Shown here: piece by piece, positions 53,266-61,250 of the stretch | How positions within the stretch are numbered: the first letter of the stretch is position 1 | How the letters are laid out: every line of letters begins with the position of its first letter | NCBI GenBank assembly: GCA_965267485.1 | Contig: OZ254080.1 | Span: forward strand, 310,001 to 374,000 | DNA from: JANQJA01 sp965267485 | GTDB taxonomy: Bacteria > Pseudomonadota > Gammaproteobacteria > Pseudomonadales > Azotimanducaceae | Direction: 5' to 3' | DNA: 64,000 nt | Notes under the pieces: generated by a model | Database searches by the model: none | What the model was told of the DNA's origin: nothing | What the model saw: only the letters and a program-made list of their open reading frames with translations | Made by a program: the position numbers and the translations under genes

Positions 53266-54561
53266 ATGATGGATAATCAACCTGGTTTTTACAAAGCGAA
53301 TTTTCGAAGCCTGTTTGTCGTGCAAGTTACCTCGCTGGCGGGTTCCGGATTGGCGACGGTCGCGCTGGCGCTGTTGGCTTACGATCTGGCGGGCGGCAAC
53401 GCGGGGCAGGTGCTAGGCACCGCACTTGCTATCAAGATGATTGCATACGTGGTCATTGCACCCATCGCTGGCACCTATGCGCCTCGGCTGCCTCGCCGCG
53501 CATTGCTGATTGCGCTTGATCTGATAAGGGCCGCAATTGTCTGCCTGTTACCCTTTGTGACCGACGTGTGGCAGGTCTATGTGCTGATCTTCGCGCTCAA
53601 CGCCTGCGCAGCGGTTTTTACGCCGACCTACCAGGCGACGATTCCCGAGATATTGCCTGAAGACGAGCAGTACACGCGTGCGCTTTCCTACTCGAGACTC
53701 GCTTACGATATTGAGAGTCTCGCAAGCCCAACGGTTGCCGCGATTGCATTGCTATTCCTCTCCTATGACATGCTGTTTGCCGCGAATGGACTGACTTTTT
53801 TGCTGTCGGCAGCGCTGATTGCCTCGACGACGATGCAGATTTCCAGAACCGGTAAAGCTGAGGCAACGATCTGGGGAAACCTGACGGCCGGAACCAGGAT
53901 CTATCTGTCAACGCCGCGACTGCGTGGATTACTGGCGCTGTCCTTCGCGCTCTCGTGTGGCGGCGCGATGGTAATCGTCAATACGGTGGTATTGGTCAGG
54001 GATGTATTGGGTGGCACCGATGCCGATACCGCAGCAGTTCTGGCCTGCTATGGCGCCGGTTCAATGATCGTCGCGCTGCTGCTACCAAAATGGCTGGATA
54101 AGCACCCGGACCGCAGGCCGATGATTCTTGGCGGTGCGATGACGTTCGTCGCGCTGGGGATGGGATTCTTTGCGTCATCCTACGCGTTTGTCTTTGTCGT
54201 CTGGTTTCTTCTCGGCGCCGGTAATTCGCTGATTCAGACACCGGCCGGTCGCCTGCTGAAACGTTCCAGTACTGTCGAGAACCGGTCTGCGGTGTATGCA
54301 GCGCAGTTTGCGCTGTCTCATGCCTGCTGGCTTATTGCGTACCCGGCAGCTGGATGGGCGGGCAGTATGGTCGGGCTGCCGCTAACCTTTATTGGCCTCG
54401 CTCTGCTTGCGCTTGCGGCGGTGTCCATTGCCTTGATGCTCTGGCATGCCAAAGATGAAGCGGCGGTAATGCATGTTCACCATGGGACAGCCCACACTCA
54501 TCTGCATGTTCATGATGAGCACCACCAACATGAACATGAAGGCAAGACCTCCAGGCTGTAG
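53266..54561 (+). CDS. MFS transporter with His-rich C-terminal tail (copy 2, shortened)
   Basis: A 431-residue paralogue of the gene at 48838. The membrane part differs at few residues. The first 14 residues differ more (MMDNQPGFYKANFRSLF). The His-rich tail starts the same (HVHHGTAHTHLHVHDEHHQH) but stops after HEHEG, with KTSRL replacing about 35 residues of copy 1, so a rearrangement has cut the 3' end near 54545. It stands alone behind the merR fragment. ATG 53266 or 53269 may be the start. Confidence 0.87.
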   Translation: MMDNQPGFYKANFRSLFVVQVTSLAGSGLATVALALLAYDLAGGNAGQVLGTALAIKMIAYVVIAPIAGTYAPRLPRRALLIALDLIRAAIVCLLPFVTDVWQVYVLIFALNACAAVFTPTYQATIPEILPEDEQYTRALSYSRLAYDIESLASPTVAAIALLFLSYDMLFAANGLTFLLSAALIASTTMQISRTGKAEATIWGNLTAGTRIYLSTPRLRGLLALSFALSCGGAMVIVNTVVLVRDVLGGTDADTAAVLACYGAGSMIVALLLPKWLDKHPDRRPMILGGAMTFVALGMGFFASSYAFVFVVWFLLGAGNSLIQTPAGRLLKRSSTVENRSAVYAAQFALSHACWLIAYPAAGWAGSMVGLPLTFIGLALLALAAVSIALMLWHAKDEAAVMHVHHGTAHTHLHVHDEHHQHEHEGKTSRL

Positions 54562-54906
54562 AAGACAGAATCAAAGAGCCGACGATCTCCTGCGAAAAAC
54601 TGCTCAAAGACTTGAAAAGGCATGTCAAGATTTGAGCTACGGTTCAAAAAGTCAGTTGTAAGTGACCAAAAAAATGTACCCAGCACTCGTTCGGCCGGTG
54701 TCTTGCAGCGCCAAACACTTGGCACGAACTGCAACTTATGCGGGCAATTTGGCATTCCTGGTGAGGGCGATTATCCGTGCAAGTATTCGAGCAACGTCAG
54801 CGTGACATCCTTGTTGTTATGATATCAGTGTCGCGAGGTCGTGCAGGCCACGCACGTTGTATCCTGCATCGCGCCGTTTTATGACTTAACTATTCCGGAT
54901 TTGGTC
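54562..54906. other. Gene-free stretch at the right edge of the metal island
   Basis: This 345-bp stretch is more AT-rich than its surroundings and holds no convincing gene. Short frames exist on both strands but lack start signals and family similarity. One of them (reading EDRIKEPTISCEKLLKDLKR just after the MFS stop) could be a transposase remnant, which I cannot confirm. It marks the transition between the metal genes and the esterase fragment. Confidence 0.5.
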
Positions 54907-55494
54907 ATGCATCTTAATCGCACCTTGCTCGTTATCTCAGTCCTGCTGTTTCTTGCTGCCCCTTCATTTGCGGAGCAGCAGGCAAGGCAAAACAGGGAAG
55001 CGCTCATGAAGCCTCGTACTGTCGAGGAGGTCAGCAGGATTGTCCCTGGGGATGTTACCTGGATGCCTGACATCGCCTACCGGAAGGGGGGCGAACTCTG
55101 GAAGCTTGACCTCGCCATGCCGGCGACCGAGACCGAAGTGCCAAGACCGGCAATTGTGATTGTGCATGGCGGCGGCTGGAGCAGTGGTGACAAGCGCGCC
55201 AACATCTGGGCCCGGTACCCAATCGAATATGCGTCACGCGGTTTTGTAGCCATCTCGATCAACTACAGACTTTTGCCTGACGATCCGTTTCCCGCTGCGA
55301 TAGCCGACGTTCGTGCGGCTGTGCGCTGGCTGCGCGCCAATGCCGCAACCTACAACGTCGACCCGAATCGGATTGGGGCCTATGGTAATTCTGCCGGCGC
55401 GCACCTGGCATTGATGCTGGGGCTGGCCGGACCAGAGCCGCGACTCGACGATAACGGACCGCTGCTCGAGTCCCCTGAGCACAACAATGCATAA
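54907..55494 (+). CDS. Secreted alpha/beta hydrolase (BD-FAE/carboxylesterase type), C-terminally truncated
   Basis: A 195-residue protein starting at ATG 54907 with a signal peptide (TLLVISVLLFLAAPSFAEQQ). It has the oxyanion motif VIVHGGGWSSGDK, SINYRLLPDDPFPAAIADVRAAVRWL, and the nucleophile elbow GNSAGAHLALMLG near residue 165. The catalytic Asp and His, normally 70-110 residues further on, are missing because the frame stops at 55494, 66 bp before the IS91-type element. It is probably a broken gene. Confidence 0.8.
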   Translation: MHLNRTLLVISVLLFLAAPSFAEQQARQNREALMKPRTVEEVSRIVPGDVTWMPDIAYRKGGELWKLDLAMPATETEVPRPAIVIVHGGGWSSGDKRANIWARYPIEYASRGFVAISINYRLLPDDPFPAAIADVRAAVRWLRANAATYNVDPNRIGAYGNSAGAHLALMLGLAGPEPRLDDNGPLLESPEHNNA

Positions 55495-55644
55495 CTGTAT
55501 CCCGCAAAACTCCCGCATGGGCTTCGGCTACTTTCGCACATAGATTCAGGGAAGGGCCTGTCTCACTCGTACCGTGAAAGCGGATACTGTGGCGGCCGCC
55601 CAAGGGTAAGGCTATGTGTCACAACTACCCAGTGACACTCGATC

Positions 55645-57111
55645 TTGCCATCCAATGCATTCCAGGACGACTTCTGGCCCGTTGGCCCATTTCAGTACCA
55701 GCGACATCAGCCAGAGAACAGGCTGCTTTTTCAACTGGTCAAGGATCACTGGCCTCAGTTTCAGAACATGTTAGCGGAGCAAGGCAGGTCCTTGCCCGGT
55801 TATGTCGTCAGGGAGTTCGAGGATTACCTGAAGTGCGGTCGTCTCGAGCATGGTTTTCTGCGAGTGCAATGTGAATCTTGCCATCACGAGAAGCTCGTAG
55901 CGTTCAGTTGCAAGAGGCGTGGTTTCTGTCCCTCCTGTGGTGCAAGGCGTATGGCGGACAGTGCAGCGCACCTGGTTGATGAGGTTTTGCCGAAGCGACC
56001 GATCAGGCAGTGGGTGCTGAGCGTCCCATTCCCGTTGCGCTACTTATTTGCGACTAACCCCCAAGTGATGAGCCACGTGTTGACCATCACGCATCGCGTG
56101 ATCAGCACCTTTCTGATTAAACGGTCGGGGAGAACGGTGAAGTCAGGGACGCAAAGCGGTGCGGTCACACTGATACAGCGCTTCGGTTCAGCCCTCAACC
56201 TCAACTTACATTTCCACATGCTTTACCTCAATGGTGTTTATGACCCGAATGGTTACTTCTGGCCGGTGAAGCCACCGACGCCAGGAGATATCGACACGAT
56301 CACCCATACAATCGCCAGGCGGGTTTCCCGATATCTTGAACGGGCAGGGTATCTATACCGGGACGCGGAGTCCGAGTATTTGGACCTTGTACCTGATGAA
56401 GAAGATGCCATGCACGGCATCATTGGCGCTTCTATCACCTATCGGCTGGCCTTTGGGCCGAATCAGGGCAAGAAAGCCCTGACCTTACAGGCTGTGCCGT
56501 CGAAAGAGAATCGGATGAAGGTAAGTGAGCTGGTCAGTAAACAAGCGGGTTTCTCACTACATGCAGGGGTGGCCTGTAAGTCCCATCAGCGGAAGAAGCT
56601 TGAACGTTTATGCCGGTATATCACGCGGCCTGCCATCGCTGAACAAAGGTTGTCGCTGGCCAGCAACAACAATGTGATCGTAGCATTAAAAACGCCTTAC
56701 GATGATGGTACCTCACACGTCGTCCTCAGCCCCATGGAGTTTATGGGCCGCCTGGCAGCACTGGTTCCCAAACCGAGGGTGAACCTCACAAGGTTTCACG
56801 GGGTTTTCTCTCCGAACAGTAGGTTGCGTGAATATGTTGTGCCGACAAAGCCTGCGGGTGATGCGGAGGCAGAGAATCAGCCTAGGAACAAGGCTTATTC
56901 GATGACATGGGCACAACGCCTGAAGCGGGTCTTCGCCATAGAAATAGAGAAGTGTGAGAAGTGTGGGGGCAAGGTAAAGATTATTGCCTGTATTGAAGAT
57001 CCAGAGGTTATAGAGAAAATCCTCAAGCACTTGGGGCTGGATGAGGCATCACAGACCAGAAACCGTTCGCCGCCAACCGGACTCTTCGAGTATTCAGGAC
57101 AACTATTCTGA
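55645..57111 (+). CDS. IS91/ISCR-family rolling-circle transposase
   Basis: A 488-residue HUH-type transposase. The N-terminal zinc-binding domain has the clusters CESC (76-79) and CPSC (95-98) with further Cys. The HUH metal site is LNLHFHML (His189, His191). The nucleophilic Tyr is Tyr325 in CRYITRPAIAEQRL; only one Tyr is seen there, as in ISCR, whereas IS91 has two. A second Cys pair CEKC lies near residue 440. No ATG begins the frame; TTG at 55645 is the likely start. The gene looks intact. Confidence 0.93.
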   Translation: MPSNAFQDDFWPVGPFQYQRHQPENRLLFQLVKDHWPQFQNMLAEQGRSLPGYVVREFEDYLKCGRLEHGFLRVQCESCHHEKLVAFSCKRRGFCPSCGARRMADSAAHLVDEVLPKRPIRQWVLSVPFPLRYLFATNPQVMSHVLTITHRVISTFLIKRSGRTVKSGTQSGAVTLIQRFGSALNLNLHFHMLYLNGVYDPNGYFWPVKPPTPGDIDTITHTIARRVSRYLERAGYLYRDAESEYLDLVPDEEDAMHGIIGASITYRLAFGPNQGKKALTLQAVPSKENRMKVSELVSKQAGFSLHAGVACKSHQRKKLERLCRYITRPAIAEQRLSLASNNNVIVALKTPYDDGTSHVVLSPMEFMGRLAALVPKPRVNLTRFHGVFSPNSRLREYVVPTKPAGDAEAENQPRNKAYSMTWAQRLKRVFAIEIEKCEKCGGKVKIIACIEDPEVIEKILKHLGLDEASQTRNRSPPTGLFEYSGQLF

Positions 57112-57137
57112 CATTGACGGTCGTTGATGGGGGTTGG

Positions 57138-57176
57138 CTCGGTCTGATCGCGAGAGAATTGCAAGTTCAGACCGAG
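57138..57176 (+). other. Hairpin after the transposase, possible oriIS or terminator
   Basis: CTCGGTCTGA at 57138-57147 pairs perfectly with TCAGACCGAG at 57167-57176 around 19 nt. In IS91-type elements a hairpin stands at the 3' origin end, downstream of the transposase. A transcription terminator is the alternative, though no T-run follows. Confidence 0.5.
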
Positions 57177-57344
57177 ATCCGGTGCCACGGCCTTTATTGA
57201 AGGCTTTGTATTGCTGAGATTTCCTTGAATTCTGTCATTACCCATAACACACTTTCGGAAACACTACTTGGAAACCTGCAGGAAAACGTGGTTAATTCTT
57301 CTTATCCCCGACGGGGCAGAGGTTGGCACGCAACGACTATGCTC

Positions 57345-57371
57345 AGAGAGGGCTGCCCTCTCTCATGCAAG
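57345..57371. repeat. 27-bp palindromic repeat, copy 1
   Basis: It starts with AGAGAGGGC-T-GCCCTCTCT, a 9-bp perfect palindrome with one central base, followed by CATGCAAG. It lies 17 bp beyond the gabT stop, in the terminator position of gabT. The same unit recurs at 61616 and 62643. Confidence 0.85.
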
Positions 57372-57387
57372 GAGGAAATGAGAAACC

Positions 57388-58764
57388 TCAGCCCTCAGGG
57401 CTAATTGCAGCACGAAACAGCACTTCAAACTTGTCCAACGCCTCCGCTACGAGGTCATCCGACATGGTCAGAGGTGGCAAAAAGCGCAGGACATTACCGT
57501 AGTAGCCGCAAGCCAGTAGAATTAAACCATGTGAGGGAGCCAGCTGGATGCAACGCTGTGTCAACGCAACATTCGGCTCACCACCCGCGGCAAAACCGAC
57601 ACCTGCGACAGAACCACCACCGCCGACAGAACCACCACCCGCGACAGAACCACCACTCGGCGCAGATCCCGTAACCAACTCTAACGCAATCATCGCCCCC
57701 ACTTGGCGCACCTCCAAAATCAACGATGGAAATTCCTGTTGCAATGACCGTAAGCGCGAAGCAAAGGCCGCGCCAATTTCACCAGCTCTGCGCATCAACT
57801 CTTCTTGCTCAATCACTCGCAACACCGCCAACGCCGCAGCGCAAGCCACCGGCGAGCCGCCATAAGTGCCGCCCAAGCCTCCGGGCAGAGGAGCGTCCAT
57901 GATTTCCGCTTTGCCGACCACCGCCGCCAACGGAAAACCACCAGCAATACCTTTCGCCATAGTCATCAAGTCAGGTTCAACATCGGCCTGCTCAAACGCG
58001 AACATTTTGCCGGTACGCGCAAAGCCCGTCTGGATTTCATCAGCAATTAACAAGATCCCATGCTGGTCACAAATGGCACGCAACGCGAGCAAAAACTCCG
58101 CAGGCGCCGGATAAAATCCACCCTCGCCCTGCACCGGTTCAACAATGATCGCAGCCACATCAGACGGCGCAATCGAAGCCTTGAACACATGTTGCAAACC
58201 GCGCAATGCGTCATCAACTGAGACATCGTGCGCGGCAATCGGAAACGGCGCATGATACAAGTCTGCGGGAAACGGCCCAAACAAATGCTTATATGGAGCG
58301 ACTTTGCCGGTGAGCCCCATGGTCAAATTGGTACGGCCATGAAAACCTCCAGTAAAGGCAATCACACCGCGTCTTCCAGTTGAAGCTCGTGCGATTTTCA
58401 CACAGTTTTCAACAGCTTCTGCCCCCGTAGTTACAAACATTGCCTTTTTCGCCGAAGCGCCAGGTGCTAATCGCGTCAATTTTTCCGCCAACTCGACTGC
58501 AACCTCGTACGGATTAATCATCACGCAAGTATGCGAAAACGCTGCCACCTGCTTGCGCACTGCCTCGACCACGGCCGGATGCGAGTGACCGGTGTTACAG
58601 ACCGCAATCCCCGTGCCTAGATCGATATAGCGATTGCCCTCAACGTCCCACACTTCAGCGTTTTCGGCGCGCGCTACAAAAACTGGATAAACATTTCCCT
58701 GTCCGCGCGCAAAGGCTGCAAGCTTACGCTCTTGAAGTTCTTGATTACTAATAGCTTTACTCAT
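57388..58764 (-). CDS. gabT: 4-aminobutyrate aminotransferase (class III PLP aminotransferase)
   Basis: A 458-residue enzyme moving the amino group of GABA to 2-oxoglutarate. The PLP-binding Lys271 lies in MTMAKGIAGGFPLAAV, the Asp in LLIADEIQTGFARTG, and the phosphate-binding GAEAVENCVKIAR is present. The family usually has about 425 residues; the surplus is a Gly/Ser/Val-rich segment at residues 366-396 made by an 18-bp tandem repeat in a loop that is variable in the family. It overlaps gabD by 4 bp. The AGCCCT/AGGGCT repeat at its stop may end transcription. Confidence 0.93.
   Translation of the reverse strand: MSKAISNQELQERKLAAFARGQGNVYPVFVARAENAEVWDVEGNRYIDLGTGIAVCNTGHSHPAVVEAVRKQVAAFSHTCVMINPYEVAVELAEKLTRLAPGASAKKAMFVTTGAEAVENCVKIARASTGRRGVIAFTGGFHGRTNLTMGLTGKVAPYKHLFGPFPADLYHAPFPIAAHDVSVDDALRGLQHVFKASIAPSDVAAIIVEPVQGEGGFYPAPAEFLLALRAICDQHGILLIADEIQTGFARTGKMFAFEQADVEPDLMTMAKGIAGGFPLAAVVGKAEIMDAPLPGGLGGTYGGSPVACAAALAVLRVIEQEELMRRAGEIGAAFASRLRSLQQEFPSLILEVRQVGAMIALELVTGSAPSGGSVAGGGSVGGGGSVAGVGFAAGGEPNVALTQRCIQLAPSHGLILLACGYYGNVLRFLPPLTMSDDLVAEALDKFEVLFRAAISPEG
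57607..57660. repeat. Tandem 18-bp repeat inside gabT
   Basis: Three successive units beginning GACAGAACCACCAC at 57607, 57625 and 57643. On the coding strand each adds six residues of the GGGSVA type. The array keeps the gabT frame. It is a minisatellite-like insertion in a loop of the enzyme. Confidence 0.85.
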
Positions 58765-60218
58765 AACCCACCCACACTTAAATATTTGATCGAAAGATAA
58801 TCATCGAGCCCGTACAGCGAGCCTTCGCGCCCATAACCACTTTGTTTCACGCCGCCAAACGGCGCCGCAGCATTGGAAATCGCGGCGTCGTTCATGCCGA
58901 CCATGCCAAACTGAAGCCCCCGCGCGACACGCCAGAGACGCCCGTGATCACGACTAAAAACATAGCTCGCCAGACCGTACTCGGTGTCGTTGGCAAGCGC
59001 CAGAGCTTCAGCTTCTGTAGCAAACTTCAAAATCGGCGCCACAGGACCAAAAATTTCCTGCTGCGCAATCACCATATCGGCTCGGACGTCAGTCAACACC
59101 GCAGCCGGCAGCCAAGCGCCATCGGCAGTGTAGTCTTGACTACGACCGCCGGAATCACCCACATGCAGCCGAGCCCCCTCGGCCACTGCCTGCGCCACCA
59201 TCGTCGCAACTTTACTCGCCGCATCTGCATGAATCAGCGGGCCAAGCGACAACTCCTGCAAGCGCTCCAACAAACGCTCTACAAAAGCATCATGAATTTC
59301 GTCTTGCACCAACACGCGGTTCGCACAAACGCAGGTCTGCCCGGCATTGCGGAACTTCGCCAACAACAACCCCTCCACTGCCTGTTCGATATCTGCATCC
59401 GCAAATACGATAAACGGTGCATTGCCGCCAAGCTCCAGCGACAAACGTTTCACCGTGGGTGCACATTGCGCGGCCAATTTACGTCCGGTTGCGGTGGATC
59501 CGGTAAAGGTGAATTTAGCCACCGTCGGATGACGCGTTAAGACCGCGCCAATCGCCGCGGCATCACTGCCGACCACCAGTTGAAAAACCTCTGCGGGAAT
59601 GCCCGCCTGCACCGCCAAGGCTTGCAGAGCAAAGGCGGACAGCGGCGTTTCCGCAGCGGGCTTTGCCACCATGGCACAGCCAGCCGCCAACGCTGCTGCA
59701 GCCTTACGCGCTAGCATCGCGTTCGGGAAATTCCATGGCGTAATCGCTGCCACCACCCCGACCGGCTCTTTCATCACCACAATTTCCTTGCTGGCGTTCG
59801 GCGCCGGAATCGTGCTGCCATAAACGCGCACGGCCTCCTCGGCAAACCACTCAATATACGAAGCCCCATAGGCGATTTCGCCCTGCGCTTCGCTAAGCGG
59901 TTTGCCTTGCTCCGCGTGCAGAATCTCCGCCAGAAGTTGTGCGTGCTGCTGCAACAACTCTGCCCAGCGTCGCAACAACGTTGCGCGTTCGCGGGCGGGT
60001 CGTGCAGCCCATTCACGCTGCGCCTGCTGCGCTGTTTGAACGGCCTGCTCCGCAGCGTTTGCCGCAGGCTCACTGACATAAGCAACTAACGCCGCGGATT
60101 CACCTGGCGCATAGGCCGGATTATGAATCGCAAAATGAGCCGTCGTCGGCTTCGGTACCGAGACCTGCGATGGCAGCAATGACAATGATTGCGCGCGTAG
60201 AATAATGTTTTCGGACAT
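58761..60218 (-). CDS. gabD: Succinate-semialdehyde dehydrogenase (NAD(P)+)
   Basis: A 485-residue aldehyde dehydrogenase. Landmarks are the cofactor site FTGSTATGRKLAAQC, the general-base Glu in LELGGNAPFIVF, the catalytic Cys in FRNAGQTCVCANR, and the C-terminal PFGGVKQSGYGREGSLYGLDDYLSIKYL, typical of GabD. It oxidises succinate semialdehyde, the product of GabT, to succinate. The ATG at 60218 faces a divergent LysR gene. gabD-gabT form a two-gene GABA catabolic operon. Confidence 0.93.
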   Translation of the reverse strand: MSENIILRAQSLSLLPSQVSVPKPTTAHFAIHNPAYAPGESAALVAYVSEPAANAAEQAVQTAQQAQREWAARPARERATLLRRWAELLQQHAQLLAEILHAEQGKPLSEAQGEIAYGASYIEWFAEEAVRVYGSTIPAPNASKEIVVMKEPVGVVAAITPWNFPNAMLARKAAAALAAGCAMVAKPAAETPLSAFALQALAVQAGIPAEVFQLVVGSDAAAIGAVLTRHPTVAKFTFTGSTATGRKLAAQCAPTVKRLSLELGGNAPFIVFADADIEQAVEGLLLAKFRNAGQTCVCANRVLVQDEIHDAFVERLLERLQELSLGPLIHADAASKVATMVAQAVAEGARLHVGDSGGRSQDYTADGAWLPAAVLTDVRADMVIAQQEIFGPVAPILKFATEAEALALANDTEYGLASYVFSRDHGRLWRVARGLQFGMVGMNDAAISNAAAPFGGVKQSGYGREGSLYGLDDYLSIKYLSVGGL

Positions 60219-60299
60219 AGCGATTTCCCATATTTACGAATAGCGGCATTGCAGCATGGTCCCAAACAATGTTAAATATCAACGTATCAACCTTTAGTT

Positions 60300-60312
60300 T
60301 TGAAATATTCAA
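60300..60312. promoter_or_regulatory. Candidate LysR-type binding site
   Basis: TTGAA-ATA-TTCAA is a perfect interrupted inverted repeat that fits the T-N11-A rule for LysR regulators. It lies in the AT-rich 122-bp gap between gabD and the divergent LysR gene, 28 bp before the regulator start. It may serve autoregulation and gabDT control. Confidence 0.6.
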
Positions 60313-60340
60313 ACATTGTATTCATACATTAGGACCCCCT

Positions 60341-61249
60341 ATGTCATGGTTGCAACGAGACCTAACCGACTTCGATCTCAAACTCTTGCAAGTTTTTCGC
60401 ACCGTTGTGGAATGCGGAGGTTTTACCGCCGCTGAGACAGAATTAGGCATCAGTCGCTCAACCATCAGCATCCACATGAGTAGTCTTGAAACACGCCTTG
60501 GCATGCGACTATGCCAGCGCGGGCGACAGGGCTTTTCGCTGACTCGCGAAGGGCAAGCAGTGTTCAATGCACTGCTCTCGTTGAGCGAAGCGCACGAGGA
60601 ATTTCGTCACCAAGTAGCCTCGATTAATCAAGACCTTACCGGTGAGTTGGTGCTTCTAGCGGCAGATCAACTCGACACACCTCGGCAAGTTCATATCGCC
60701 CAAGCACTTAGCCGCATAAAGCAGCAAGCACCTGATTTGCAAATACATTTTGATCTTTTACCACTTCAACAAATTGAGCTCGCCTTGCTAAAAAACCAAG
60801 CACATGTGGCGTTGATGCCAGGTTACCGACGCATAGATGGTTTGGCTTACGCGCATGCTTTCAGCACCCCGATTTATCTATGCTGCGGGGCTACGCACCC
60901 GCTGTTTGAGGTGGCAGATGATGCCCTAGATGTCGCACGTTTGGCGGAATTCGAAACCGTTCATCCGGGCGTTAATATCAACCCCGAAGGCCGTAAGTTA
61001 TTGCAAAAGTTGAAAACTTCCGGACGTGCCTACCAGTTCGATAGTCGCCTGAGTATGATTTTGTCAGGCGCTTATTTGGGCTTCATGCCGAGCGCTATCA
61101 GCGCACCTTTTCTAGCACAAGGACAACTTCGCTACTTGCTGCCGGAGACGTTTAACTATCCATTTGAGCAATTTTTCGTAACTCGGAAGCAGCCTCGCGA
61201 ACCAGAGAAAGTAGCGCTCGCGCTGGAAGCGCTGCAGGGAGAACACTGA
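60341..61249 (+). CDS. LysR-family transcriptional regulator
   Basis: A 302-residue regulator. The N-terminal winged helix reads LKLLQVFRTVVECGGFTAAETELGISRSTISIHMSSLETRLGMRLCQRG, followed by the LysR effector-binding domain. It is divergent from gabDT, so it probably controls GABA use, an inference from position. The ATG at 60341 has AGGA 7 bp before it; an open frame from 60269 adds an unlikely extension. The next gene starts 1 bp after its stop. Confidence 0.9.
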   Translation: MSWLQRDLTDFDLKLLQVFRTVVECGGFTAAETELGISRSTISIHMSSLETRLGMRLCQRGRQGFSLTREGQAVFNALLSLSEAHEEFRHQVASINQDLTGELVLLAADQLDTPRQVHIAQALSRIKQQAPDLQIHFDLLPLQQIELALLKNQAHVALMPGYRRIDGLAYAHAFSTPIYLCCGATHPLFEVADDALDVARLAEFETVHPGVNINPEGRKLLQKLKTSGRAYQFDSRLSMILSGAYLGFMPSAISAPFLAQGQLRYLLPETFNYPFEQFFVTRKQPREPEKVALALEALQGEH

Positions 61250-61250
61250 T

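Larger units (their letters stand above)
55561..57180 (+). mobile_element. IS91/ISCR-family element, copy 1
   Basis: The left end is set by comparison: from 55561 the sequence is identical to 63559-64000, and the bases just before differ. It holds one transposase gene and, after it, a 10-bp hairpin at 57138-57176 that could be the replication-origin end. The right end cannot be fixed, because the second copy leaves the window; 57180 is approximate. There are no terminal inverted repeats or target duplications, as expected for rolling-circle elements. Confidence 0.8.

Noticed and set aside
55614..55874. 86-codon frame overlapping the transposase start
   Set aside because: It is out of frame with the transposase, recurs only because the element is duplicated, and has no similarity.
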